Assembly: GCA_002633005.1 (NCBI GenBank)
Contig: NMRA01000221.1
Coordinates: 1 to 64,000 of the forward strand
DNA length: 64,000 bases
Source: Phoronis australis
Taxonomy: Eukaryota > Phoronida > Phoronidae
Direction: 5' to 3'
The first letter of the stretch is position 1. Every line of letters starts with the position of its first letter. The notes below the pieces were generated by a model, which did not search any database, was not told where the DNA came from, and was given only the letters and a program-made list of their open reading frames with translations. Position numbers and translations under genes: made by a program. This document shows positions 1 through 14,000 of the stretch, piece by piece.

Positions 1-252
1 ATACAGGCATCACACTCCATGGGAGCAGCCATATTGAAGTAACTAAGCACAACAATACAATCTGGCTCTCTGATTGGCCAATTCAATAGAAAAACGCCAT
101 CAAGTGGCAAGAATGTGCATCATATTTTATGCAACAAAAACACCTTTTTTTAAAAAAAAAGTGCAAGTGTAGACGTGGGAATTTGATTTATAGGTATATT
201 ATCTAGCCACATAGAAAAAACTAGGTTGCCCCCCCCTAAAGTACTCACAAGG
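1..252 (-). repeat. Dispersed element end with MAAPMECDACI start
   Basis: Reads, on the minus strand, as a close copy of 31424-31682 on the plus strand. The copy includes the short open start MAAPMECDACI (ATG at 32-30) with a CxxC pair, and the Tgtggctagataatatacc block. The copy runs off the window edge, so how much of the element lies to the left is unknown. Confidence 0.8.
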
Positions 253-344
253 ATGAACGCTATGAGATCTGGCCCACCGACTATTAAAACATATCCTATA
301 CGATGCACCGTGGGCGCAGATCAAGTTGTAATTGCGGGAGTCAG

Positions 345-470
345 GGGCGGATTCAGGATTTTGAGTTACGGGGGCCAGGGCAGACATTTGCACCCCGAGC
401 TGCCAAATGGAATCTGGGAGAATTTTCGGAGGTGCATGGCCCCCTTGCCCCCTCCCCCCTAAATTTGTCA
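345..470 (-). repeat. Short GGCGGATTTAGG-ended repeat, copy 1
   Basis: Reverse-oriented copy of a family also found at 35951-36110 and 54711-54860. Shared landmarks are CTAAAATTCTCCCAG, TTCCATTTGG and AACTCAAAATCCTGGATCC. The two ends (GGCGGATTTAG and its inverted form CTGGATCCG) suggest a small MITE. Confidence 0.7.
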
Positions 471-3109
471 CTGCTTACGTAAACTCTATGAAACTGGACC
501 AATTAATGGGCTTTTTTGCACCCTTGCCGGAGACAGAGAAATTAGTTGTTTTGTCACGTGACCATCACGAGGAGGTGCTTATAAAATTAGGTAGCCTCGC
601 ATAGCAAGGCGTCAGTGGGTGTCTGAAACGTAGAATTGACCTATCGCCAGGCTTATGACGGACGGCTTAATTGACCAATCAGAACGCAGCATTCTTGGCA
701 CACCTTCGTCTGTGTTTCCAAGCCGCCATTTTACCCGACAAACCACAAGCAGTCGAGTAAAACTTACTTTAGTCTATAGCTCAAGAAATTTCCGGAAACG
801 GTGTTGATATGACGTGTGTAGCACCGACAGCCGGTGTGCTGCTCCAGAATAATATCCCGTCATTTTTTGACATGTCCTAAGCCGAAAAATGATGTTGAAA
901 AGCGTAAACTATGGATCAAACTGTACGGCCACACGAGCAGCTGAACTTAGCCATGTTGCTTGATAATTAACTCGAAGGCTATTATAAAGTCAAATATATT
1001 ACTTCCAAGATACGCGCTTTTCAGCTTGGTGGCTATGGTGCAGGGCTATCTCAGATTTTGACTCCCGAGTTGACTACGTCTGGCCGCCTTTGTCTTGACA
1101 CTTGCTGGATCTCAACACTCTAGCGGTAGTCCCCGGAAATTGTTGTTTTCAAGGACATTTTATTTTATGTTTTTTATTTATTTCAACCTAATGGACATTA
1201 TTTTGTTTCGTATCAGAGGTACATTTTTGTTATTCATAAACCGTAAGCTGGCGTTCAACTGAACTTCTCTCCCGGTCAAAATTCAGAGATTTGATCGGCA
1301 CAGGGAAGGGCACTGGATTACTGCGGAACTCAAAGCCTTGGTCGAGCTATTGTCAAACTGTTAAATTACTTTTTGACGTGTACCTCTAGTATACACTATG
1401 TGTGGAGAGTTAGAGAGAGCTCATTTTGAAGTTGTTCAAACATGATATTTAGATTTATGAAGCTCTAAAAAGAATTTGAGTTATTTTTGTAAATACCCTA
1501 TTTTTGCAACTACCACACCAGACTTGTAATCTTTTGTAACCATACCACGGCTTAGTGATCATGCTACCTTCAAAATTAAATGAAAGCTACTTTTATGGAA
1601 TGAAACTACAAAAAAATGCCAAGTTCAAAAGAAGGTAGGCCTAAATGTCTTAATGGTGCAAACGGGCAATTATATAGGCGGATTTAGGGGGGACCCACCC
1701 CCCCTTGGCTGCCGCAAGCAAAATGAAACAGCAAGAGCGTGAGGAAATATTGAGTTCAGTAACTAGGACCGGTAGCGGAAGAGGGGGGGGCTCAGACCCC
1801 AGATCGCAGCGGAATCGTGTTCCTGTTTTTTTTTAGTCCACCGATGGATTTTCTGAACAGAATGTCCAACGGTCTACATCCCTGGCCCCTGCAACTTTCG
1901 GGCCGCCTGTGCACATACAATTGCACTTTGCCCAATTCCACAAGGCAACATATGTTGCCCCCCTGTGGTATTCTAGATCCTCCACTGAATTCCGCACATT
2001 AATTTTATTTACATTGTAGATACAGCCCTAGACCTCAGAGCTAACTGTTTGGCCAGGACGAGATGAGTGTACATGTATACCTGAGCTATGAACTTGAATT
2101 TTTGATCAAAATATTTCGTTACAAGATTAGAAAAGCGTAAACAGTGCTATCGAGTCGACCTTGTCAGACACTATAGTGCATGTGTTGTCTGTAATCTATG
2201 ACCTACTTTACTCCAGGAGTCTCACCGGCCAGTTGTGACCTACTTTTCATTTGGCGAAATTTAGCAGACGACAGAATAAAAATATCGGTGAATCTTCATG
2301 ATTTTATTCGAAAGATCATGAAATCTATGGAATCGTCAGATAATTCGACTTTAAGGTACATACCCAGCTTTACATGAACATATCGTATCAGTGGTCTTGT
2401 CATTTGTCAGGTGAAGGTGGCCCCGAAGCCGAGGGGTTCTTCGACTTCGGATCTTCGCTGGCTCCTCGAGCACTTATTTTTACATCGTCACCTTTACAAA
2501 TTCCCATATCGTGAACGTATGATTCATTATTGAAGAGCATCGCCTCTTGTCTTTGTCGACGCGTTTCCAACTAGTACAAAAACACTCATCGATTCCACCA
2601 GGAACGTCGTTTAGCGACAGTGTTTTTGCCTCTGACATCTCGTTCGAATGTCGGGTATCACGTGACTTTTCGCATAGGGGCGGAGCTTGCAATAGGTCAA
2701 TTATCGCGGAGGAAAATGTCAGCGTAAAAGACAAGACGACATTTAGAACTGGCTCGGAGAGCAGTAAGCGATAAAATCTCTGTACTCTGCTAAGATGTGT
2801 GTTCAAATTTCAAAGTAGCTGGGTAACATTTTTAGAGTTTTCTAAGCTGCGCTACATCCGTTCTCTCAAGCAATGGTATTTCCAAAAATAACTTACGGCC
2901 TTAGTTTAATGTGTGAGTATCACCTACAATCCTTTGTGAATCCTACGGATAACGAAGGGCAATATTTTAACGCACACAAATCGTCTCCCGAATTCAAAAT
3001 AACGCCACTGTCAGAACTGAATAAGTCAGTGTAGGCCTATAACTCCAGCGCGAAAAGGTTTTATAATCTGGACAAATACCCGTCGATGCGTGATAATGCG
3101 TGTATACAA
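471..3109. other. No gene recognised; one GGCGGATTTAGGGG-type fragment
   Basis: No exon or known element could be supported. A related GGCGGATTTAGGGGGG sequence with G- and C-runs lies at about 1678-1805. Short open frames here (for example 1817-2002 and 2480-2806 on opposite strands) lack splice sites or family motifs. Confidence 0.5.
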
Positions 3110-3431
3110 GAGTGTATATTTATATAGTTTCTTACTTTTATTAATTATTTATTGTCTGTTTTTAATTATTTATACTTATATTTTAGTTAATTATCTTGTC
3201 TCATATTCTTTACCTTCTATTTATCATATTTTATTTATTTATTTTGTTTCATCAGTCTTTCCGTGTTAATTTCTTATTCTTTGCTTATTATTTAAATATT
3301 GTCTTTCATTTTGTTCTGTTTTTATCTTACTATCTGTTTTTTTACTGAGGGTCCCCATGGAAAACAGTGTGAACTGACGGGGCTACCCTCATTGTAAATA
3401 TTACATTAATAAATAAATAAATAAATAAATA
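3110..3431 (+). mobile_element. 3' tail of a non-LTR retrotransposon
   Basis: An AT-rich stretch leads into GGGTCCCCATGGAAAACAG, then a GGGGCTACCCTCATTGTAAA block, then a tetranucleotide tail of repeated AATA (about 3404-3431). This arrangement is typical for 3' ends of jockey/L2-like LINEs. No reverse transcriptase frame is visible upstream, so it is a 5'-truncated copy. The clade is a guess from the 3' end only. Confidence 0.5.
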
Positions 3432-4882
3432 TCTAAAATTCTTTGCCTTCCCGACATTAATGAGAGACACGAAATTGTGTCTGATTTCAAAAACTAGATC
3501 ACGTACTTTCTTATTTGCATAATAATGGCGAATAAAAGTCATCTATAATGCATACAAACATTTTCCTGTTGAGTGACAATATCTGACGAGTGCAATTTTC
3601 AAATGCATATTCTATGCTACTGTTACTGAGTGCCGAAGCGTGTCAGTTTGCGTTCTTTCCAGGAATCGTCTGTGTACATATGGATTTATCGGATAACGAT
3701 TCTTTACCCTGCATTTAGAACAACTCCGAGACAGTTTTCAAGCATTTTTTCATGACGATTCTTGGAAAGAGTGTAATCTGAAACGCTACTGTTGTGATGT
3801 CGGTTGAATTAAATGTAACCAACCTTGCATGTATTTATCTGATGACGATTCTTTACTCTGCATTGAGAACAACAATGTCGAGGCATAGTTTTCCATGCAT
3901 TTTTTGGCAAGACGTGAAAATCTCAAGCACGTCGGACAATTATACGGTGAAAAATGTTTTGGTCAACCTATGCACCCCTTAGCCACGTTCATAATTTCAC
4001 TGTCATCCGGATTTGCAGTGGTGCATAGATGTCCACTTTAAAGTACATGTAGGTCTATAGTTCATTGTTAGACACGCGCTGGGATCTTGGTATGAAAACC
4101 AAATAAGAAATGAATAGAAAAATCAGGTGGGTGGTTAAAGCACGTCATGGGTATGAGATCGAAACAGCAAAATGTCAAATTATCCGAATCAGGGAATTTG
4201 GGTGAGCATTTATCTCGTTTCACACATGCGTAAGGCGACTAATTAGCATTCGTTCTCGACGGTCTTATGCGTGCAGACACACCACTCTCAGGATCAAACC
4301 TACATGTATTCGTTGACGCAATATTATAGCGACTTGGTGAATAAAAGGACTGAGTAATCTTTGACCTCGGATAAGTAGTAAACAAATTTCCTCGCGGCTG
4401 TGGGGTTCCAAGGTGGTTCTGCTTAATAGTTTTTACTCACCACCCGGTATATACTTCGTATTTGAAATTGCCATTTTGAGTGAGTAAGCTTTGAGATATC
4501 CTTAAATAATCGAGCTTATGTGTGCTGTGCGTCGCTTAATTTTGAAAATACCAAAACCTAATCACTTTTATGGTTTTACACTTCTACCAAGTTATTTTCA
4601 TTACAAAACGCTGTCATTATGACGTCGCTTGGCTAGTACATTCCCACAAGACGCATGTTTTACAAATCTTTTTCTACGATGTAGAATGCTAACACTATGT
4701 ACGAATTGATTAAGTTTACACTTTAATTTGAAATTGAATGTTTTCAATTTCCGTGGAAGACAAGGTGACCCGCTAGTTCTCTCGATCGTAAACGTGATTC
4801 CATATCTAAAATAGCTTGACAAGCCACCTAAGCAGAACTGTTGCTTATGTAAACCTACAATGTGTTTCTGTTTACTTTTCAG
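3432..4882. other. 5' flank/first intron of the SBP-like gene
   Basis: The missing first exon of the SBP-like gene should lie here or further left. I found no ATG exon ending in phase 1 with a convincing donor, so none is annotated. Confidence 0.4.
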
Positions 4883-5033
4883 TTCTTATTTCCTCAGTCT
4901 TACTTTCGTGCGCCATATCATTCACATACGCACGCAGTGATGTGACGTGTTTCAGCACTGAACCCACTTCCGGCAAAGAAAAGAGGATCTACACCATTGC
5001 TCACGGTCACGAATGGGGAGCGTATGAATATAT
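4883..5033 (+). CDS. SBP-like gene, exon with signal peptide
   Basis: Acceptor ...cttttcag/TTC and donor GAATATAT/gtgagta. Enters in phase 1 and leaves in phase 2. Encodes LISSVLLSCAISFTYA, a hydrophobic signal-peptide core, then a polar mature N-terminus with one Cys and the stretch RIYTIAHGHEWGAYEY, the first beta strand expected in the fold. Confidence 0.75.
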
Positions 5034-8000
5034 GTGAGTACAGTAAATCACAGTCATTGTCAGGGGGCAGGCGATTTTTTGACTAAAGATAAAACCTTCG
5101 CACAGTCAGTTTGGTGGAATTTATTATGATAGTTTTGGCTATCAGTTTCAGATATTGCCCAACATTTGACATCATGTCATAGCGAACAAATGTTCTCTCT
5201 GCTATTTCCCGATGCCTACACACTGTTACTTGCCCATGCAAATGACCCTTTCTGTGGTGATTTGAGTAACCAAAACTGTTTACACACTTTATTTCGACGA
5301 CATTAGTTTTTGGCCAGATGTAAAGTCGATTGTTATTCTGAAGTGATGCAGAGCACTGGGTCATACCTGATGATGATTTCAGCTTTTAAATCGAAACGTT
5401 GTTCATGAACACCGATATCATTTGCGTCGCTAGCTTCCTATTATATATCGCACTTTGTTGTTTGTAGAAACAAAGGCGGAAGAATCGAAGGGTTTATGCT
5501 CGATCTGATCAGAGAAGGTAAGTGTAGTCGTTTTGCTTCGTAAAAATTCCAGTTTCCTACAATCGGCGACCTTCAATGTTCTCAAGATTCTCCTATGTAT
5601 GTTACGAGAGAGGAATATTTCAACCGTCTTCTCTTGGAGCACCATGATGAAAACGATTTTTCATCGCCGACAATGTCGCAGTTAAAAATTGTTCCGCTTG
5701 CCGTTGCTGACGACAACAAAATCGCAAGGAGTCGCGGAATATCGAACATGTAATGTTGGAATACGTCTTCACGCTCCCGGTTGTATTGCGCCGTGGTGCA
5801 GATTATTTGTTTTGTGTGAGCTCAAAATCCAACCCTTGTGTTAAGTTCTGTAGAAACAAACGGCACGTGCATCCCATGCGATGCACAGGGACATCTCACG
5901 AAAGTAGTTGCGTTTTTGCGATTTCTTGCGCTTACGGAAAGCACGCAATATAAACCAAGCTTCTTGAGAGAAAAGAGAAATCTCGCAAGATATTGCAAAA
6001 TCAAAAACAAGAGTTTCGCGAGACAGTATGCTTGGGAAATTTCTAACGACTCCTGTCGTGAATGGTTGGCGATGTTGGAATGTTGAATTATGGCATCAAA
6101 TTCAGACTTTCTGGTATAACATTCATGAATTATGGTATAATATTTATAAATTATGGTATAGAATTCACTGTTCCATTCCGAGCGAACACTTTTCACCACA
6201 ACTGCCTCCCAGTTGTCTTAACGACAGACTGACTAGTTTATCTGCATATTGCTCACCGCGACCAAAGGCACAGTGACAAGTTCACCGGGGTCAATGACTT
6301 TAAAAGTACCCTTAAAATCAATGCCCAGCCTGCAACTATCTTGACTTTCACTGAACCACGGTAGCCGTAACATGGTATTCGAATATAGGTAGCCAGTAAT
6401 ACATGTACATGTACGTGTATGTCTGGTGTTTCTTCCACGAGTATGCCGGTCTTGGCGACTTATACGCGTTTTGAGACCACTGTCGAAGCACTTCACGGAG
6501 GCCACCCCGTCCTGACGGGGCTTTAAAACGCGCAAGCGTATTGGACACGTTACAGAACATGATCGCACTCCTAAGAGCTCTGTGCTTATTTTGCACGCGT
6601 ACAAAATGAGAGCAGAAGTTGTCTGAACACTCTACCCTCTGAGCAGAACTCTGTAGCGACGCGGCCTTGCTAAGGCAATGGAGCACGTGCAAGAGCCCCT
6701 AAAGTCTACATGTGGTCTTTGCAAGAGAATATCCAAGGTTCTAGACGTGTTTGTCATGTTTTTCCCATCCGAAGAAATTGGGAAGAAGAGTTTACTCTGG
6801 GACATAATATTGACTGCAAGCATTATATGCCCAACGAAGTATTGAAATGTTTGATGGTCGCCTTATATACAAAATGAAATTATCACACATTAAAAACAGG
6901 TCCTATCCAAACCGATGATGCATAGGAAATAAAAGGTGCATTGAAATTTTATTCCGTTATTGCTGACTAAGTGACGTCCAACAGTGAAGAAGTCATGCCC
7001 TGTCCATTCAATTTGTAGATGACGGCAACATTCGAGAGGTGCTAGAACTCTGTTTTTATAATCTTGCGCGGACAAGGGGAAAACACCTGTAGCTTAATGC
7101 ATTTTGGGGACCTTGGGATAGGCTCGTTACATTGACGTGGCCAACTGCAGAGAGAAAGGAAAAAATGATGCGGCAAATATGAGTGGTAACCGACAACGTT
7201 AGCGCCGAGGCAATGCCACGCAAAAGCTCTCTTTTAGCCTATCATGGGCGGCGTAGCACTGCAAAAAGTGGGGAGCTATAGCCCCAGCCCCCTTGCGGTG
7301 TAGCGCCCATAGACCATGGGCGGTACAGCACTGAAAAAGTGGGCACCTATAGCCCCCAGCCCCTTATGGTGCGCCGCCCATGAATACACACCCACGTTAA
7401 GGCGGGACCTGCCTAAATCTCGTGCCTGTTTGCGCTTGATATTGGAAACGAGTAATATTTTGACTACAAAGTAAAACCCGTTACTTTTTATGTGCAGTCT
7501 CGGGGGAAAACTTTTCCTGAGTGAAGAAAATAAAAAACAAAGATCTCGAATCTTTGTAAAAACCTTTCATTGATGTGTGCCGTAGTCGTCGGGCGGCAAG
7601 AGCACGATAATTACACGACCATGCGAGTAAGTATGAGTGGAGACAGGTTGTCATATTTGCGCTCAAGCATGTCCACCACAAGAACGAGAAAGTAATTGAC
7701 ACAATTTTCATAGATAAATCACCGGAAGATAAGATTTGAAAGCCGGTTAACCTGATGTGTCTTGCCGTTTCAATGCGCGAAGTATTTACGTGGAACACTA
7801 ATTGTTGTTGCATGAATTGAGAACCTGGTGTGTCGCTCAATGACGCTCCCGAAAACGGTACAGCGTTGCATGAGCGGCGCACCATAGGGGGCTGGGGGTT
7901 ATAGCCTCCCACTTTTTTCAGTGCCGCGACACCCTTGGTCTATGGGCGGTGCTCCACAGGGTGCTGAGGGAGGGGGGGTATATCCCCCTTTTTTCAGTGC

Positions 8001-11000
8001 TGCGCCGCCCATGCATTGACGATAACTTTTGCGGTCCACTGTTTTAGAAAGATGAACCACCCCTTGCGTAATCCTGGCTACAGGCCTGTCGCTGAAATTA
8101 CATGGCTCCTAATTTTAATCTGAATAAACCATACGGGAACAATCGTCCCAGCGTACATGTAGAATATAAACACTTTATTTTTTTCACTGAAAACTAAAAA
8201 ATAACCTTTTTCATTTAAAAATAATGTTCTGTCTCAAAAAAGTTACATTCATAAAATCCTGAAAAATCCATGCTAAGGGCATGATTTTAATAACCTGGAA
8301 GTGTCACACACATTTTTTGAGTCGGTGACCGGGCATGCGCAGTGCCGCCGTATTGTAGCACGTTTCGTTGAGTGAGTGACGTGAATGGAACTATTGCAGA
8401 CAGAGTATGATAATCTTTTAATGAATTCAACGCATACAGTTGTCATTACTGCAAAACTGTTTACTATAATTTTATTTTATTTTAGTTTGCGCTGCAGCTG
8501 GCATGGACTGCCGTCTAGTTTGGGAACCGTACCAGAACTGCATCAAGTCTTTGGCCGGACAACACTCTCGCGGAGGGAAAGGACTGATGAGCAATTGGTA
8601 TGACGCATGCTCGGGGTGGTTCGTCTCCACGACACGGATGTCGATTTTCTCTTTCTCCGAGAGTTTCCTGAAGTCAGAGTCATCGAGTTTCTATGTACCA
8701 AGAGACAGCAATTTCAACCCAGCAAACTACAAGGCACACAAAATTGGTAAATGTGAAGTGCAACTGAAATCGAGTTAAGTTTTATCCTCACACAGTACAT
8801 ACATTGCAAAGTAATATGAATGAAAATTATAGTTATCAACAATGTTTTATATGGACTCAATTCAGCTCTGATAAAGTAGACAGATTCAGGTTGAAGTATC
8901 TAAGAACACAACGCAAAAATCGTTGTCGCTATGCCGATTTTAGGGCCTACGCGGGAGTTTTCCACCGAAGCTTGTGATGGCCCCCTAACGACATCCTATA
9001 TACATGTATCTGCCATGTTGGTGTACAGGGGCTTCAGGGTGACGTCTAGAGAACTGTTTGACAGATTTTAATAAAACCGGAAGCAGAAGTATGTTGCAGT
9101 AATCAGCCAGGCTCCTGGCAGTAGATGTTCAGACGGGTTTTACCTACGCAGCACCATCCAATGGTTTCCTAAATCTCGACAAGTGAACATTTTTTTAAAG
9201 AAGAACATTTCCTAATAGCACTGAAGAGCCAAAGTAATGGATTTCAATGAGACTTGACACAGGGACATGCGACGACAATGTGCCGAGACTAGTTAATTTT
9301 CGGGCTGAATAGACAACTGCAGTAACGCCTAGTTCCCATTTTGTGTTGTTGACCTGTCGTACAATTGCCTGTTTGACATCTCAAAATCCCCTGTTAGGGC
9401 GCATTGCAACGCGACGTCGGTCTTGTTTGGTTTCGTAACAAACCGAGACTCACGATACCGGTCCACATCTGTTGCAACAGTCTGATTTTGTACACAATTG
9501 TACTGACAAATCGAGCCACATTGTGTGCCCCGCTTTAGTGTACTTGTCATAAATCGGGGCCCGTGGACTCCACGAAGTTCCTACAGGGGCCGTAAATGAG
9601 TCTAAGTTGGTAGACCGAGGCGAGAGGGGTTAAAATCGTAGGGATACAGGAGCGACTGGAAACGGGTAAAAATACGTCATGTACCTGTACGGAGCGACTG
9701 GATGGCTAACTGTAGTGGGATGTGGAAACTGTGGCAACTGAAGGTGTGCCTGGACGTTGTGGCAGCAGTAATGTGTGCAAGGTGTGGTTACCGGGGCGCA
9801 GATCCTGCCTATTAGGGCCTCAACCTTAATCAGACACTGGATGAAACTGACTTTAATTCGGATATTTTGACACTTAACAACCGTTTTGGTAAACCTTTAC
9901 AATAGAAATCTATACTATGACGGCTGTCAGACACGACTGGCATGGTGTCTTTGATAAAACGGACTTCCAAGGTATAGACGAATTTGACCTTTACTATACG
10001 GAACTCGTCGGTACGGCGGAGCATTAGGGATAACTGAAAAATAGAAAAACTGTCGATTATGAATCTATGGTTTTATGTGTAAGGTCTCAGCGTGTGTTCA
10101 TTCTGGAGGGTCTCTACATATATGATGATCAAATTAGAAGTTTGCTCATGTAACGTATTACCCGGAATACAAGGCTTATACAATGTAGGCTAAATAATGC
10201 TTTATCGTTTTTATTTTTGCAAATAAGTCATGAAATGTTAATGTTAATTATTGTCTCATAAAATTATAGAATAGGACTTAGCTAAAAAGCATTTGTACAA
10301 GTATTTAGTAGATAATACGACAAATAATTACAATAAAAAAGTCGCAAATTCTTTTGGATTAATGAGTTGACCGATGAGCTATTTAGATGGAGACGAGTCC
10401 TGGTCGTAAGCCAGGCAGCGCCTGCGACGCTGTCCGCCATAAAGAAAAACACACTCGCGTTATGGAAACCGGGATATGAAATTTCAGATATTAAAGACAT
10501 TTTAAAATATTGTTAACACAAAACAAGGTGAAAGTGTAACCCACGCACTGCTTAAATACATGTAGTCATATAATCCAGTGCTCCGAGAAAATTTCCCAAT
10601 GCTATAGCGGAATTCTCTGCTGCTACGGCCTGCCTGGCAGGTCCTTGCTGGCTCATATCGAAAAGACAATTACCCCGAAATGTAGACATTTTATAAATTT
10701 TGGAAATCATTTGCGTTTGTACATTTACATGTAGTTTTCTACATGATAATCTACAGTCATTGACTCCTTTTCGTCTCTATAAATATGTAAATGTACAACT
10801 TACTTGTCAGTTATTTACAACCAACAATGTGCCAAGGGGACACACGCCAATCATTGTATTACCAAAGATTTTACTCTAGGCTTGTTGGGGGAGCCTATTT
10901 TTCTGTCAGCGTTAGTCCTTCGTGTAGTTCTACACTATGAATAGATTCTAAGGCCTGATATAAATTTTATGAACTTTCTCCACCTCTAACCCACTGAACT

Positions 11001-14000
11001 GAAATTTCAAACCTACTGCTCGGACGGTTAAAGGCAGATGTCGAAGTATGCATTAAGAAATAATTGCAGGCAGTCTGGTTAACGTTGTAACAGAGGTACG
11101 CAGGACGCTCAGGTGGGCCCATTGCACTGACCACCTGGAAGCATTTTTATGCTTTAGTAATCTACAGTTAATACCGTCTACCTTGTTATACAGTACGTTT
11201 TACCGTTGCTATCTTGTTACCAGATAATTCAAACGTTACAACGAAACAGTTGACGTATCTCGTTATAACGCCTTAGCTAAGTCGTTATTACACGACAGTT
11301 AAGTTGTTATAACCGAATAATTAACGATCTTTTATTTTTCCGAGGTGATATTTGTGGCCACGAATACACGCCAGGAGATTTGGATGGGTCCATACCTATT
11401 GCATATTCGCATGATTTGTATTTACAGGTTTTGTTGATGGATGGATTTACGACGAGAAGTGCGTATATCGACAATACGGCCAACTACTGCCAAGGAATAA
11501 AATTATACATTACAAATCTGCGTCGGACCTGCTTAACGCTGTGACTGAGGGAAAAGTAAGTCTAATTCACTGGACCAAAATTCGAGTAACAATTAAACTG
11601 AAGCGAGCCACTGAGGTACATGTAACTGCTACACCATAATTGTCGGTGTGTCCGCCCCCAATTCCGTTATTAATAGCACAGTCGAATAGTGTACGAAGAT
11701 AAGGAGAGTTCACTCCGTCATGTTGCCATTCGCCGCAACGGCTATCGATTGGAAAAATAGAACCCTAAGCGGCGAATAAGCAACACTAATTTAGCGGCGC
11801 AGTCCGAACCATGTAAACACTGATAAATTCATATTTTAATACGTTCAACGTGCAATAAAATTGCCGTGTGATTGAAAATGGCCAAAATACGAAAAATTAG
11901 CATCCACTTATAATCGAATGAGAATGAAAATGTGTGCTTTGAATCCATATTAAAAGGTATTTGCTTTTATTCTCTTGAAGCTCCCTTCAAAAGCCATTAT
12001 TGTTTTGTTTCATGTTTGAGTTCTTAATTAGGTAAATTACCGTTCCTCATAATATTTTATAACTCCATGAACTACATAATTTTAGTGATGGCTCCTGGGG
12101 GTTCAGGGGAGTTGTCCCTTGGTGCCAGCAAAGGGGTACTAGGGAGGAGTGCAAACAAGTTGGGCTTCAAATGGATATTAACCCCCCTCCCTGGGGGTAC
12201 AAGAGGAGGAGTGCTAAAGAGGTAAAAACAAACGAGGTATGCCGCATGAGTGTTGAGACCTTCCCATTGTCACAATTTTGGTTGTTCCCCTGACCACTGA
12301 CAACATGTGCTGAGGTGGTGATAAGATTTGGCCCTCGTTTTGAGCATGACCCCCAAAGACTTTTGCTTTTAATGACTGGTGGCCATCATGCCCCAGTACC
12401 ATCCTGGGTGTTTTCCAACTTTTCAATACATAGTGCTCCCAACTCACTGCGCGTTTTATGTCCACCCAACTTGAATACGACACGCTGCTACCAGTGCAAA
12501 GACTTGATTTGCCTGGAGTAGGTGCAACAAAAGTAAAAAATAGAAAGCAAGACAATTTATTACTACCACAACACTGTATTTCATTCTGATTACCCCTCAC
12601 ATATAATTCAAGTAGACTTAAATTGACAACAAAGTATCTGCAGAAGGCATAGCATAACCTGTGCAGCAGACTACGGCGGCATCGGGCTGCGATCGACTTG
12701 TCTTCCAACCGTGAACAGGACACAGAAAATGAAAGACAATGTATCATATTCAATGAATAAAAAAATAATCCTTACATTTCTGGATCCTTAGGAAACGTAA
12801 AAATGACACCTAGTAGGTTTTCGTGGATGAATTAGTGCAATGTGTCGCGCTGCAAAATGCGCCCTTCCCCATTGTTCTCGCGCTTCCTATTTTACCGTTG
12901 GTTATTTACCACTTGGCGACGCTAGTAGCTGCGATAACAGCGAATTCACAAGTGAACTCTCCTATTATACTAAACCCCTTGATACAATACTTAGGTACCC
13001 GCGATTGATGTATGTTCTACTTCTGGAAATGTGTACACTTACAACAGTTCTGATTAGCGGAAGTCTACTCGTGTGACTTACATGTTGGCATGGCAGGAGC
13101 ATAGCGATTGGCAAATAATATATTTCCATTGATAAAGTATGTCTACTCTTGTCCTTCCAGTGCCGAAGTGGAAACATTTCCTTAAATAAATATTAATGGT
13201 TTCCCCACGAATTGACCATTGGTTTTTAATACTTTTCTGGAGTCGCAGAAGCCTGAGGGGAGTCCGATTGCAGTAAACTCTCGCACTAAAATGCATTCTC
13301 AGTATGATCTTATTCTGAATAGCCAACGAACATCGGTAATGCTAGTGCTTCATGTAATACATGTATTTGTTACTTGTTGTTAAAATGACAGAATAGGGTT
13401 GTGTGGTGCAGTAGTCTAGAATAAAAAAGAAACACCGAAAACAAATTGCAACAACGATTGATTGTATACCAAATGAAGATGGATCTTGGGCTGACCTATA
13501 ACACGATGTCTAAGAATAAGTAGAACTTCTTTTGTAAAGGAGAGGTAGGGGACAATTTATCCTTATACATACCTAGATGTCAGAAAATGACTGTGGGTTT
13601 GTTTAAAAGGTAGCTATATATGCTTTGAGATTGTTCATAGATGGAGAGAGAATGATTAAGTCCAGTAATTGATTTATTATATGAAAACCAAGTGAAACGC
13701 GTCTATCAAGTAAACTAACAATGAAGAAGAGTAACTACGCTAGCGCTCTCTGTAAGAATTACTTCAATCAATTAACCAAAATAAACAAACGTCTCATGTG
13801 GTATCCAAGGCGTAATACGCTCCATTTGTTGGTAGGACGCTCCACTTGTTGGATGACAGTCCTGTTGGTGAATCTTCGAACTACACACACTGTACTAAGA
13901 TAGTGTACTCTCTGGTCACACTTCTTTGTGACACAACACTTGCAGGCACTATCTTCTACTCACGATTCCTCTTGCTAGTCACAGCCTCTCGTGACGCAAC

